Numbered from the stretch's first letter, positions 1-6,390 are shown. The stretch is DNA of 12,193 nucleotides from Dethiosulfatibacter sp. (GCA_019084435.1 JAHRFV010000140.1:1-12193), one strand, 5' to 3'. Notes: generated from the letters alone by a model not told the origin. A program made the numbers and translations.

Positions 1-156
1 AGAAACACCTGCAGCGGCGAATGATGCCAAAGCGACAGGTGGTGTTAAATTGGCATACCGGCCATAGCAGCACACATGTTTGTATTCTATTATGCTATGT
101 TTGCCAATTTAACACCACCTGTCGCTTTGGCATCATTCGCCGCTGCAGGTGTTTCT
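1..156. repeat. Perfect 55-bp inverted repeat at the window edge (probable fold-back chimera)
   Basis: Bases 1-55 are the exact reverse complement of bases 102-156, with a 46-base unique spacer (56-101). The right arm lies inside conserved coding sequence of the TRAP permease. The left arm replaces what should be the upstream part of that same gene: the permease frame runs from the spacer into the arm and meets stop codons at 46-48 and 22-24. A perfect inverted copy of coding sequence, right at the sequence end and breaking a conserved gene, is what fold-back (whole-genome-amplification or assembly) chimeras look like. A recent real inversion-duplication is possible but less likely. Confidence 0.9.
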
Positions 157-498
157 GGAGGCGATCCAATGAAGACCGGGGTCCAATCGGTCAAGCTTGC
201 TTTAGCAGGGTTCATTGTACCTTATATGTTTGTTTACAACACAGCCCTATTATCTATTGATACGACTGCTGCTATAACAATTAGGGTTATCATTACCTCA
301 ATGATTGGTGTATTTATGATTGGTGTTGCAACAGAAGGCTTCTTCATAAAAAAGGTGAATTTCTTTTTGAGGATAATAGTATTCGCTGCAGCATTGTTAA
401 TGATATCTGCAAATGTTTACCAGGATTTTATGGGTCTTGCCGTACTAGCAGCTTTGATCATAGTTCAAAGAATAAAAAAACCTGTAACAACAGTATAA
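49..498 (+). CDS. TRAP transporter permease, 4TM/12TM fusion type, C-terminal fragment
   Basis: C-terminal part of the large membrane subunit of a tripartite ATP-independent periplasmic (TRAP) transporter, which uses an ion gradient to import organic acids and similar solutes. The diagnostic segment reads AHMFVFYYAMFANLTPPVAL, followed by AAAGVSGGDPMKTG and then the FIVPYMFVYNTALL block. Three to four hydrophobic helices follow and a short basic tail ends at the stop. This is the usual end of fused DctQM-like permeases in Gram-positive bacteria. The frame is open only from about 49. Recognisable family sequence (GIPAIAAHMF) also starts there, so the ATG at 76 is internal and not a true start. 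The family is normally over 600 residues and only about 149 are present. The break coincides with the inverted repeat. An intrinsic terminator follows the stop by about 20 bases. Confidence 0.85.
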   Translation: MGIPAIAAHMFVFYYAMFANLTPPVALASFAAAGVSGGDPMKTGVQSVKLALAGFIVPYMFVYNTALLSIDTTAAITIRVIITSMIGVFMIGVATEGFFIKKVNFFLRIIVFAAALLMISANVYQDFMGLAVLAALIIVQRIKKPVTTV

Positions 499-517
499 AT
501 CAAACATACATTTTACT

Positions 518-565
518 AAGAGCGCAATTCATCTTGTTCTGACACAAGATATCTGCGCTCTTTTT
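518..565 (+). terminator. Intrinsic terminator after the TRAP permease
   Basis: Outer stem AAGAGCGCA (518-526) pairs with TGCGCTCTT (554-562), with an inner ATCTTGT/ACAAGAT stem. The right arm runs into a T tract (561-565). It sits 20 bases after the permease stop. Confidence 0.85.
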
Positions 566-625
566 GATTAAAATTGTTAGAGTAATATTTGAATAGAAGT
601 CCAATCATGACATATCCGATGACTA

Positions 626-670
626 ACAGTGCTAAGACTCCCACTTCTATAAGTGGGAGATAAGCACTGT
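626..670. other. Strong two-part hairpin, possible mobile-element remnant or structured RNA
   Basis: Outer stem ACAGTGCT (626-633) pairs with AGCACTGT (663-670). Across a small internal loop, an inner 9-bp stem CTCCCACTT (638-646) pairs with AAGTGGGAG (651-659), closing a four-base loop. The result is 17 bp of near-continuous helix in a noncoding region with no T tract, so it is not a terminator. The inner CTCCCACTT/AAGTGGGAG hairpin resembles, from memory, hairpins at ends of IS200/IS605 (tnpB-type) elements in Clostridia. No transposase is present, so that reading is only a guess. Confidence 0.6.
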
Positions 671-686
671 AGAGTCCCTGGATAAC

Positions 687-736
687 GGTTTCTAAGGTTC
701 AGATGGTGTTTCAAACACAATCTGAACCCAAGAACC
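687..736. other. Second hairpin, nearly perfect palindrome
   Basis: GGTTCAGAT (696-704) pairs with ATCTGAACC (720-728). Inside it GTGTTT (706-711) pairs with AAACAC (713-718), separated from the first stem by a single mismatch. GGTTTCT (687-693) and AGAACC (731-736) can extend the helix with a bulge. No T tract follows. It lies directly upstream of an extended -10 element and the small gene at 783. It could be the end of a decayed mobile element, part of a structured RNA with the preceding hairpin, or an operator-like site. Confidence 0.55.
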
Positions 737-744
737 TGTTGATA

Positions 745-753
745 TGATATAAT
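745..753 (+). promoter_or_regulatory. Extended -10 promoter element for the small gene at 783
   Basis: TGATATAAT matches the extended -10 consensus TGnTATAAT, 29 bases before the ATG at 783. There is no good -35 box; the second hairpin occupies that position. Extended -10 promoters often work without one. Confidence 0.4.
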
Positions 754-782
754 CAAATAACAACTTTAAATCGGAGGAACTG

Positions 783-1015
783 ATGGATACATTTAGAATC
801 AAATTGGATAATCAGTTTGAAGCTGAGCTTTACACAAACATTTTGGATGAGGAGAAGATACCCCATGTCCTGATTTCCAACAATAGCCTAGCCTACAATG
901 GTATTTTCGAGTTGACCATGGTTGGGGATATGTTGATATACCCATAGAACATGAAAAAAAGGCCCTGATGCTATACAAGGCCTTAAAAAGTTCATTTGAT
1001 GAAGAAGAAATTTAG
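783..1015 (+). pseudogene. DUF2007-like small protein, interrupted by one frameshift
   Basis: ATG at 783 follows a good SD (CGGAGGAA, spacing about 5). The first frame reads MDTFRIKLDNQFEAELYTNI and continues through the ILDEEKIPHVLIS region to a stop at 945-947, 54 codons. From about 920 the frame one base earlier continues with WGYVDIPIEHEKKALMLYKA and ends at 1013-1015. Joined, the product would be about 77 residues, with the layout of DUF2007-type proteins: an N-terminal AEL-helix-IP stretch and a C-terminal 'V(D/W)xPxEhxxKAL' end. One missing G near 909-915 would explain the break, restoring MGWGYVDIP. No slippery heptamer is visible, so programmed shifting is unlikely; a sequencing error is possible. 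The stop overlaps the stop of the convergent peroxiredoxin gene by 3 bases. Family assignment is from the sequence pattern only. Confidence 0.6.
954..984 (-). terminator. Intrinsic terminator for the peroxiredoxin-like gene
   Basis: Read on the minus strand, AAGGCC (984-979) pairs with GGCCTT (964-959) over a 14-base loop, and the transcript runs into a U tract (complement of A954-A960). It lies 28 bases past the minus-strand stop, inside the 3' end of the convergent small gene. The 6-bp stem is short. Confidence 0.5.
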
Positions 1016-1650
1016 TCCAATGCAGCAACAGCATCCATTGGCTCAAGTCTTTTGGTGTAATCACTGTTGAGGTAAGCTAGCTTAATGACGCCATCAGTGT
1101 TAACGACATATGTAGCGGGTATCGGCAGCTCGCTATTTTCGTTTTCTTGAGATTTTACGAGGTCTATTCCCATTTTTTTGTATAAGGCGACTAGTTTGTC
1201 CTCCAAATGAAAAACAAGTCCAAATTGCTTGGCAACCGCATTATCAGTGTCACTTAGTATTTCGAATTCGAGGGCATGCTTTTCCTTTAATGTCATTGTG
1301 ATGTCTGGAACTTCCGGTGATATGGCTACGAGCTGTGCGCCTCTTTTTTTTATTTCGGGTAGAATTTCCTGGTATGCAGCAATTTCAAGGTTGCAATATG
1401 GACACCAGGCACCTCTGTAGAAATTAATAATGATCGGCCCATTTGACAATACATCATAAATTTTGATTGTTTTACCAACTGCATTTTTCAATTGGAATTC
1501 AGGGATTTTGTCACCCTCATTAAGGGCATTCTTTTCTATTTCAAGCCTCTTGAGATTTTCTGCTGTTTCAAGCATTGTTGTCTTATCTTCTTCAGTTTTT
1601 TTGCTGAGAGACTCTTCTCTATATGATTGTAATTTTTGACTTAAGTTCAT
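1012..1650 (-). CDS. Peroxiredoxin-like (AhpC/TSA superfamily) thiol protein
   Basis: A cytoplasmic thioredoxin-fold protein of 212 residues in the peroxiredoxin-like family, expected to reduce peroxides or act as a thiol oxidoreductase. Residues 1-43 are a charged helical extension. The thioredoxin-like domain begins near residue 45 (GDKIPEFQL). The active site is RGAWCPYCNLEI, with Cys83 and Cys86 in a CxxC arrangement after the strand PIIINFY. A later IPATYVVNTDGVI segment is the usual cis-Pro/strand region. There is no signal peptide. The start is set by AAAGGTGG seven bases upstream, and a clean sigma-A promoter precedes it. It is monocistronic and convergent with the broken small gene. 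Physiological peroxide defence in an anaerobe is a reasonable inference; the actual substrate cannot be read from the sequence. Confidence 0.85.
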   Translation of the reverse strand: MNLSQKLQSYREESLSKKTEEDKTTMLETAENLKRLEIEKNALNEGDKIPEFQLKNAVGKTIKIYDVLSNGPIIINFYRGAWCPYCNLEIAAYQEILPEIKKRGAQLVAISPEVPDITMTLKEKHALEFEILSDTDNAVAKQFGLVFHLEDKLVALYKKMGIDLVKSQENENSELPIPATYVVNTDGVIKLAYLNSDYTKRLEPMDAVAALD

Positions 1651-1684
1651 TTCAATCCACCTTTCTTATATTATTCTTAATCAT

Positions 1685-1713
1685 ACTATATTCATTTTTG
1701 AGCCTAGTGTCAA
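1685..1713 (-). promoter_or_regulatory. Sigma-A promoter of the peroxiredoxin-like gene
   Basis: On the minus strand, a perfect -35 TTGACA (1713-1708) and a -10 TATAGT (1690-1685) are separated by exactly 17 bases. The -10 ends 34 bases before the start codon. Confidence 0.75.
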
Positions 1714-1847
1714 CAAAGTAGAAATAATGTCAATCTAATAATCTGTTAAGCTTATTTAATTATTATTTAAAAGTAAGTGTTGTTTTTTAGCCCGAATTTT
1801 GGTATTATTTCAAGGTGGATATATTTCAGATGAAATTATCCAATAGT

Positions 1848-1922
1848 GCGAGATTAACTCAGTGGGAGAGTGTTTGCTTGACGTGCAAAAAGTCGTGGGT
1901 TCGAATCCCTCATCTCGCACCA
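1848..1922 (+). tRNA. tRNA-Val (anticodon GAC)
   Basis: Acceptor GCGAGAT (1848-1854) pairs with ATCTCGC (1912-1918), followed by discriminator A and an encoded CCA (1920-1922). The D stem is ACTC/GAGT and the anticodon stem is TTTGC/GCAAA. The loop TTGACGT carries GAC at 1880-1882. The T loop is TTCGAAT. The T stem has one T-T mismatch (1896/1910) and position 37 is G, both slightly unusual, but the cloverleaf is otherwise complete. Confidence 0.88.
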
Positions 1923-1939
1923 TTTTATTGTATTCTTCT

Positions 1940-2015
1940 GGGGATATGGCGAAGTTGGGATCGCGCTTGAATGGCATTCAAGAGGCCAGGGGTTCGAATC
2001 CCCTTATCTCCACCA
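1940..2015 (+). tRNA. tRNA-Ala (anticodon GGC)
   Basis: Acceptor GGGGATA (1940-1946) pairs with TATCTCC, including a G3-U70 wobble pair, the classic alanine identity element. The D stem is GCGA/TCGC. The anticodon stem CTTGA/TCAAG closes the loop ATGGCAT with anticodon GGC. The T arm is AGGGG-TTCGAAT-CCCCT, followed by discriminator A and an encoded CCA. It lies 17 bases after the tRNA-Val and is probably co-transcribed with it. Confidence 0.93.
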
Positions 2016-2048
2016 AATACCAATACAAATTATGATACAAAGAAATTC

Positions 2049-2077
2049 CTAGGACTCGTTGAGTTTTAGTTTTTTTT
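2049..2077 (+). terminator. Terminator after the tRNA pair
   Basis: CTAGGACTC (2049-2057) pairs with GAGTTTTAG (2061-2069), nine pairs including two G-U, with a three-base loop and eight T residues (2070-2077). Confidence 0.7.
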
Positions 2078-2147
2078 AATGAAAGAATATGCCAATAATT
2101 AAGAGATCTAATAACTCTATATTTTTCAAGTATGAGTTGCTAAAAAT

Positions 2148-2171
2148 TTCGGATTGCTTTACAAATCCGAA
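2148..2171 (+). promoter_or_regulatory. Hairpin in the leader of mogA
   Basis: TTCGGATT (2148-2155) pairs perfectly with AATCCGAA (2164-2171) around an 8-base loop, 36 bases before the mogA start. No T tract follows, so it is not a terminator. It could be an operator dyad or a 5'-UTR stem. No clear promoter could be assigned around it. Confidence 0.4.
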
Positions 2172-2207
2172 CTATAGAAGATTGAAGAAGTATATTAGGA
2201 GATTAAC

Positions 2208-2711
2208 ATGTTTAAGGTCGGAATCATTACATCTAGCGATAAAGGTGCAACTGGTGAAAGAGAAGATGTTTCAGGAGCAATTATAAAGGAAATGGTCCAA
2301 GAGAAGGGATATAAGGTCATAAGACAGGTAATTCTACCTGATGAAAAGGATCTTCTCGAGGAAGAAATGAAGAACATGGCTGATAACCTTGCGGTTGATT
2401 TAATTCTCACAACTGGAGGGACGGGATTCAGCAAACGTGATATAACTCCTGAGGCAACCATTCAGGTCTGTGATAGGATGGCACCAGGAATAACCGAGGC
2501 CATAAGATACTTCAGCCTAAAAATTACGCCCCGTGCAATGCTTTCAAGGGCAGTTGCAGGAATAAGAAACGACAGCCTAATAATAAATTTACCTGGTAGC
2601 CCCAAGGCTGTTAAGGAATCATTGGAATTCTGCTTGGATAGCGTCCATCATGGTCTGGAAATACTCACTGGCAGCGATTCAGAGTGCGCAAGAAAATTAA
2701 GTGAGTTATAG
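2208..2711 (+). CDS. mogA: Molybdopterin adenylyltransferase (MogA/MoaB family)
   Basis: Adenylylates molybdopterin with MgATP, producing the MPT-AMP that MoeA uses for metal insertion; cytoplasmic. It is 167 residues, normal for MogA/MoaB proteins. Family landmarks are the N-terminal strand VGIITSSDKGATGEREDVSG, then TTGGTGFSKRDITPEA (residues 68-83, with the conserved Asp78), and NLPGSPKAV near residue 127. The start is supported by AGGAG seven bases upstream. MogA and MoaB are hard to separate by sequence; with moeA genes downstream and no other copy here, a MogA role is most likely. It precedes the riboswitch-controlled tungstate operon by about 250 bases and so lies outside that control. 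Confidence 0.9.
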   Translation: MFKVGIITSSDKGATGEREDVSGAIIKEMVQEKGYKVIRQVILPDEKDLLEEEMKNMADNLAVDLILTTGGTGFSKRDITPEATIQVCDRMAPGITEAIRYFSLKITPRAMLSRAVAGIRNDSLIINLPGSPKAVKESLEFCLDSVHHGLEILTGSDSECARKLSEL

Positions 2712-2766
2712 TAATACACCCTGGTAATGTGTTACAATTAAAGAGATTTGAACATGAGTTTTTTTA

Positions 2767-2794
2767 ATGACACATGAAGAAATAAAATTAATAT
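2767..2794 (+). promoter_or_regulatory. Candidate promoter upstream of the riboswitch
   Basis: ATGACA (2767-2772, five of six matches to TTGACA) and TAATAT (2789-2794, a weaker -10) are 16 bases apart. Transcription would start near 2801, just at the 5' edge of the riboswitch aptamer. The -10 is imperfect. Confidence 0.4.
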
Positions 2795-2800
2795 TTATAA

Positions 2801-2931
2801 GAGTTTTCCGAGCATTGAGTTCTAAAGCAAATGCCATGAAACAATGCCGATGGGTAAAGGAGAAATCCCCACACCTCCCGTTTGGAAAGGAAGATGTTTA
2901 TTAAGCAACCTTTCTTTGGGTTGCTTTTTTT
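2801..2931 (+). promoter_or_regulatory. Moco-family riboswitch (molybdenum/tungsten cofactor), transcription-terminating
   Basis: The conserved 3' core is CACCTCCCGTTTGGAAAGG (2872-2890), matching the E. coli moaA leader core CUCCCGUAUCUGGAAAGG. Upstream, CAATGCCGATGGGTAAAGG (2832-2850) matches the other conserved part. GCATTG (2812-2817) and CAATGC (2831-2836) form the central P2-type helix. The region that holds an extra hairpin (P3) in the E. coli RNA looks missing, a feature linked to tungsten-cofactor variants. An intrinsic terminator follows. GAAAGG (2885-2890) of the aptamer can pair with CCTTTC (2909-2914) of the terminator's 5' side. Ligand binding would therefore free the terminator and switch the operon off. 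That mechanism and the P3 reading are inferences; class membership is well supported by motif and gene context. Confidence 0.85.
2903..2931 (+). terminator. Riboswitch expression-platform terminator
   Basis: AAGCAACC (2903-2910) pairs with GGTTGCTT (2919-2926), with an 8-base loop and a run of seven T (2925-2931). It is 30 bases before the tupA start. Confidence 0.88.
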
Positions 2932-2961
2932 GTCTTATAAGAATAAAGGAGCTTGATATTT

Positions 2962-3795
2962 ATGAAAAGACGTCTTTTATATTTTTTTCTCCTTTTGCTC
3001 ACACTATCATTAGTACCTGGTTGTAGCATTATTCCTGGGGAAACAGCTGAACATAACTCAATAATTCTTGCTACCTCAACAAGTACCCAGGACTCAGGAC
3101 TATTGGATTTTCTATTGCCTATCTATACAGAAGACACTGGAATTAAAGTAAAGACCATTGCAGTAGGTACGGGTAAAGCTCTGCAAATGGGACGAGACGG
3201 AGAAGCTGATGTACTTTTTGTGCATTACAAGCCGGATGAGCTTAAGTTTGTAGAGGAAGGGCATGGTACCGTGAGATATGAGGTTATGTACAATGATTTT
3301 GTTCTTGTAGGACCAAATACAAAGCCAAAAATTGAATATGGAAATGACATTGTAGAGGCACTACAGCATATAAATGACCAGAATCTTATATTCATCTCTA
3401 GAGGAGATGAATCGGGAACCCACAAAAAGGAACTGACAATTTGGTCTGAAGCGGGAATAAAACCTGCAGGAGACTGGTACAATGAGGCTGGTGTTGGGAT
3501 GGGTGACGTTTTAAGGATAGCTGATGAAATGCAAGGCTATACTCTTACAGATAGAGCAACATACCTGGCTTTGAAGGATGAGATCGATCTTCAGGTCTTG
3601 GTAGAAGGAGATAAGAGCCTTTTCAACTATTACGGTGTCATACCTGTAAACCCTGAGAAGGGAGAAATAATCAACGCAGATGGTGCTAATAAATTTATAG
3701 AGTGGTTGATATCTGATAAGGCTCAGCAGCTAATATCAGAATTTGGAATTGAAGAATATGGTGAGCCACTATTTATACCGAATTACAGCAAATAA
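2962..3795 (+). CDS. tupA: Tungstate ABC transporter substrate-binding lipoprotein
   Basis: Captures tungstate outside the membrane for the TupBC importer. It is 277 residues from the ATG at 2962. That start is chosen because AAAGGAG (2945-2951) is 10 bases upstream, whereas the in-frame TTG at 2953 sits almost on top of the SD. Residues 1-20 are a basic then hydrophobic signal peptide ending in LVPGC, a lipobox with Cys21 as the lipidated first mature residue. The TupA signature TSTSTQDSGLL is at residues 38-48, where the usual form is TTTS. The SRGDESGTH anion-binding segment is at 146-154. ModA and WtpA proteins lack this signature pairing, so tungstate preference is well supported by family, though not proved. 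It is the first gene of the riboswitch-controlled operon. Confidence 0.93.
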   Translation: MKRRLLYFFLLLLTLSLVPGCSIIPGETAEHNSIILATSTSTQDSGLLDFLLPIYTEDTGIKVKTIAVGTGKALQMGRDGEADVLFVHYKPDELKFVEEGHGTVRYEVMYNDFVLVGPNTKPKIEYGNDIVEALQHINDQNLIFISRGDESGTHKKELTIWSEAGIKPAGDWYNEAGVGMGDVLRIADEMQGYTLTDRATYLALKDEIDLQVLVEGDKSLFNYYGVIPVNPEKGEIINADGANKFIEWLISDKAQQLISEFGIEEYGEPLFIPNYSK

Positions 3796-3825
3796 TATAA
3801 GTTGACATGAAAGGAGGCAGTGATA

Positions 3826-4515
3826 ATGAATTATATCAAGCAAGGTTTTATGGAATCTTTCCAACTTCTATTAAAATTTGATCCTGAGATTTATGATGTA
3901 ATCTGGCTATCACTGTTGGTATCCACAAGCGCAACACTCGTTGCCGCACTGTTTTTTGTGCCTCTTGGAGTTTATCTTGGGATCAAGGATTTTAAAGGTA
4001 AAAAGATGATTTCAAGACTTATCTATACATTCATGAGCATACCCTCAGTAATAGTTGGACTAGCAGTTGCACTTCTACTAGCAAGAAGGGGGCCTCTCGG
4101 CTTTCTTGGATTGTTATACACGCCAAAGGCGATGATAATTGCACAAACTATTTTAGTGATTCCTCTGATACTTGGACTTACATTCAGTATGGCTAAAAAT
4201 AGAGGAGTAGCAATACATAAGGTATCAAAATCTCTGGGCGGAAACATATGGGACAGTGTAATTCTGATTATAAGGGAGTTGAGAACTGATATCCTGGTAA
4301 ATGTAGCAACATCATTTTCTAGGGCGATATCTGAGGTTGGGGCTGTTATGATTGTAGGAGGAAATATCAAGGGGCAGACCCGTGTTATTACCACAACAAT
4401 ATCAATGATGAACTCAATGGGAGAATATCCCCTGGCAATAGCACTTGGAACAATACTTTTAATAATTTCATTTGGAATACATAGCATTATATATTCCTAT
4501 AGTCAGGGGGAATAA
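3826..4515 (+). CDS. tupB: Tungstate ABC transporter permease
   Basis: Membrane channel subunit of the tungstate importer, 229 residues. The first helix block begins near residue 26 (VIWLSLLVSTSATLVAALFF) and further hydrophobic segments give about five to six helices. The cytoplasmic coupling motif of binding-protein-dependent permeases is seen as ATSFSRAISEVGAVMIVGGN. The MSIPSVIVGLAVALLLARRG segment is typical of TupB. The start is set by AAGGAGG (3811-3817) eight bases before the ATG at 3826; an in-frame GTG at 3820 is too close to that SD. It lies 30 bases after tupA, and tupC begins one base after its stop. Confidence 0.92.
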   Translation: MNYIKQGFMESFQLLLKFDPEIYDVIWLSLLVSTSATLVAALFFVPLGVYLGIKDFKGKKMISRLIYTFMSIPSVIVGLAVALLLARRGPLGFLGLLYTPKAMIIAQTILVIPLILGLTFSMAKNRGVAIHKVSKSLGGNIWDSVILIIRELRTDILVNVATSFSRAISEVGAVMIVGGNIKGQTRVITTTISMMNSMGEYPLAIALGTILLIISFGIHSIIYSYSQGE

Positions 4516-4516
4516 T

Positions 4517-5161
4517 ATGAAACTTAGTGTTTATAAGGTGCGTAAACGATACCAGAATGACCTAGTTTTAGATATAGATGATCTAGTGATTGAAAAGGGA
4601 ATAATTACAGGGATTACCGGGCCAAATGGCTCGGGTAAAACGACTCTATTGAATATAATAGGGGGACTTGAAGATCGGTATGAAGGGCGAGTAACATATA
4701 GTGGCGAACATTACTCTGATCTCATAAAACTAAAAACTACTCTGGTTTCTCAGAAACCGTATCTTTTCAGAAGAAGCGTATTCGATAACATTGCATACCC
4801 TCTTAATTTGAGAAAAGTATCTAGACCTGCAGCTCAAGAAAAGGTGATGGAAATTGCGGAACTTCTTTCAATAAATAATTTAATGAACAAAAAGGGCCAT
4901 CAGCTTTCAGGTGGAGAATCACAGAAAGTAGCAATAGCAAGGGCAATGGTGATGGAACCTGAACTGCTTTTACTGGATGAGCCTACAGCTAGTCTTGATC
5001 CAGAATCAGTTATAAAAATCGAAAAATCATTATCTGAATATCAGAAGCAGAAAGGATGTACTATGGTAATCATTACCCATAATATTGAACAATCAATAAG
5101 ATTATGCGACAGAATGGTATGTTTGGAAAGAGGAAAGGTGGTACTAAATGGAATTTTTTAA
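4517..5161 (+). CDS. tupC: Tungstate ABC transporter ATP-binding protein
   Basis: ATPase that powers tungstate import through TupB, 214 residues and short as expected for TupC. Walker A is GPNGSGKTT (35-43), the Q-loop is VSQKP (Gln79), the ABC signature is LSGGE (130-134), Walker B is LLLLDEP (150-156) and the switch His is in ITHN (His188). No C-terminal TOBE/MOP molybdate-sensing domain is present, in contrast to ModC. The ATG at 4517 comes one base after the tupB stop with its SD (AGGGGGAA) inside the tupB end, indicating translational coupling. Its 3' end overlaps moeA by 14 bases. Confidence 0.92.
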   Translation: MKLSVYKVRKRYQNDLVLDIDDLVIEKGIITGITGPNGSGKTTLLNIIGGLEDRYEGRVTYSGEHYSDLIKLKTTLVSQKPYLFRRSVFDNIAYPLNLRKVSRPAAQEKVMEIAELLSINNLMNKKGHQLSGGESQKVAIARAMVMEPELLLLDEPTASLDPESVIKIEKSLSEYQKQKGCTMVIITHNIEQSIRLCDRMVCLERGKVVLNGIF

Positions 5162-6374
5162 AGTTGTATCAATACAAGATGCCAGAGAATTGATAGATAG
5201 AGAGTTTGGAGAATACATAATGGGGACGGAAGAAGAAAGTCTTTTGAAGTGCCGTGGGAGAATCCTTTCAGAGGACATAGTAGCGAATGTTAATGTACCT
5301 GAATTCGATAGATCCACTGTGGATGGCTACGCAATTGTGGTTGAAGACAGCCATGGAGCCACTGAGTCCATTCCTAGCATATTGGACTACCTGGGAGAGG
5401 TTCGTATTGGAGAAACATCCGAATATAGTGTTAAGAATGGTCAAGCGGTATATGTACCCACAGGAGGAATGATACCAATCGGTGCCACTGGTATGATTAT
5501 GATTGAGAATACGGAAAAGATGGATGACACTACAGTACTTCTTTTCAAACCCATAAGCAAAGGTGAGAATATGATATTCACAGGAGAGGATATAGAAAAG
5601 GGAGAGGTTGTACTTCAATCCGGAAGAATAATTGGCCCAAATGAAGTGGGAGTACTTGCAAGCCTTGGAATAAATAAAGTCAAGGTTGTCAAAAAGCCAA
5701 GAGTTTACATATTGTCAACCGGAGATGAGTTAATAGACCTTGATGAAGAACTGGAAATGGGTAAAATCAGAGATATAAACTCATATGCTCTCTCAGCGAT
5801 GATAGAAGATATTGGCTGCGATACAATAGGTCGGGAGATTATTAAGGATGATTATAACCTTCTCCTGGAAGGAGTGAAAAATGCATTAGAGAAATCTGAC
5901 TTGGTATTGCTATCTGGAGGAAGCTCTGTAGGCACCAGGGACTTCACCCACAAAGTAATAGCTGACCTTCATGGGAAGGGAGTGCTTGCACATGGACTTT
6001 CAATCAAACCTGGCAAACCAACTATCATAGGAGATGGAAATGGCAAGCTCATTGTGGGACTACCGGGACACCCTGTATCCTCAATAGTTGTATTTAAAGC
6101 GCTTGTGGAGCCTTATTTATTTACGTTACTGAGGACAGGGAATTTTAAAAGAAAGCTGACTGCTGTCGCAACCCACAACTTTCCTTCATCACCTGGAAAG
6201 GAAACTTACCATATGGTAACGGTGAGAGAAGAAAATGGGAAAACTCTTGTAACACCAAGCTTTGGGAAATCCGGTATGATTACTCTCCTTTCCAGTTCCA
6301 ATGGTTATATTGTAATCAGGGAGCACGAGGAAGGAATAGATAAGGGAGATGAGAGGGAAGTTTATTTGTTCTAG
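5148..6374 (+). CDS. moeA: Molybdopterin molybdenumtransferase (MoeA)
   Basis: Inserts molybdate or tungstate into adenylylated molybdopterin to give the mature cofactor; cytoplasmic, functioning as a dimer. It is 408 residues, the normal length. Landmarks are PEFDRSTVDGYA (51-62), YVPTGGMIP (102-110), LSTGDEL (189-195), SGGSSVGTRDF (256-266), KPGKP (287-291) and GLPGHPVSS (304-312). The C-terminal beta domain runs from about 330 to 408. The start at 5148 is supported by AAAGGTGG six bases upstream and overlaps the end of tupC by 14 bases, so the two are translationally coupled. Because it follows tupABC directly and a second moeA comes next, one copy may be tuned for tungsten; which one cannot be decided from sequence. 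Confidence 0.94.
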   Translation: MEFFKVVSIQDARELIDREFGEYIMGTEEESLLKCRGRILSEDIVANVNVPEFDRSTVDGYAIVVEDSHGATESIPSILDYLGEVRIGETSEYSVKNGQAVYVPTGGMIPIGATGMIMIENTEKMDDTTVLLFKPISKGENMIFTGEDIEKGEVVLQSGRIIGPNEVGVLASLGINKVKVVKKPRVYILSTGDELIDLDEELEMGKIRDINSYALSAMIEDIGCDTIGREIIKDDYNLLLEGVKNALEKSDLVLLSGGSSVGTRDFTHKVIADLHGKGVLAHGLSIKPGKPTIIGDGNGKLIVGLPGHPVSSIVVFKALVEPYLFTLLRTGNFKRKLTAVATHNFPSSPGKETYHMVTVREENGKTLVTPSFGKSGMITLLSSSNGYIVIREHEEGIDKGDEREVYLF

Positions 6375-6390
6375 CGGAGGAGATGTGCAT

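Noticed and set aside
21..260. Open frame starting in the left inverted-repeat arm and running to 260
   Set aside because: It arises from the inverted repeat and the out-of-frame permease sequence; it has no ribosome site and no recognisable protein.
1848..2015. tRNA genes as an integration site of a mobile element
   Set aside because: No integrase, no direct repeat of a tRNA 3' end elsewhere in the window, and the following genes are ordinary cofactor genes.
2089..2286. Open frame upstream of and overlapping mogA
   Set aside because: No ribosome site, no recognisable protein pattern, and it runs into mogA in a different frame.
2710..2735. Possible terminator after mogA (GTAATACAC ... GTGTTAC)
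   Set aside because: The stem needs a two-base bulge, is short, and has no T tract, so I do not call it.
2844..3026. Open frame across the riboswitch and tupA start
   Set aside because: It overlaps the riboswitch core and terminator and the tupA signal peptide in another frame; there is no SD.
4023..4487. Long minus-strand open frame inside tupB
   Set aside because: It is the antisense shadow of a conserved permease gene, with no SD and no recognisable product.
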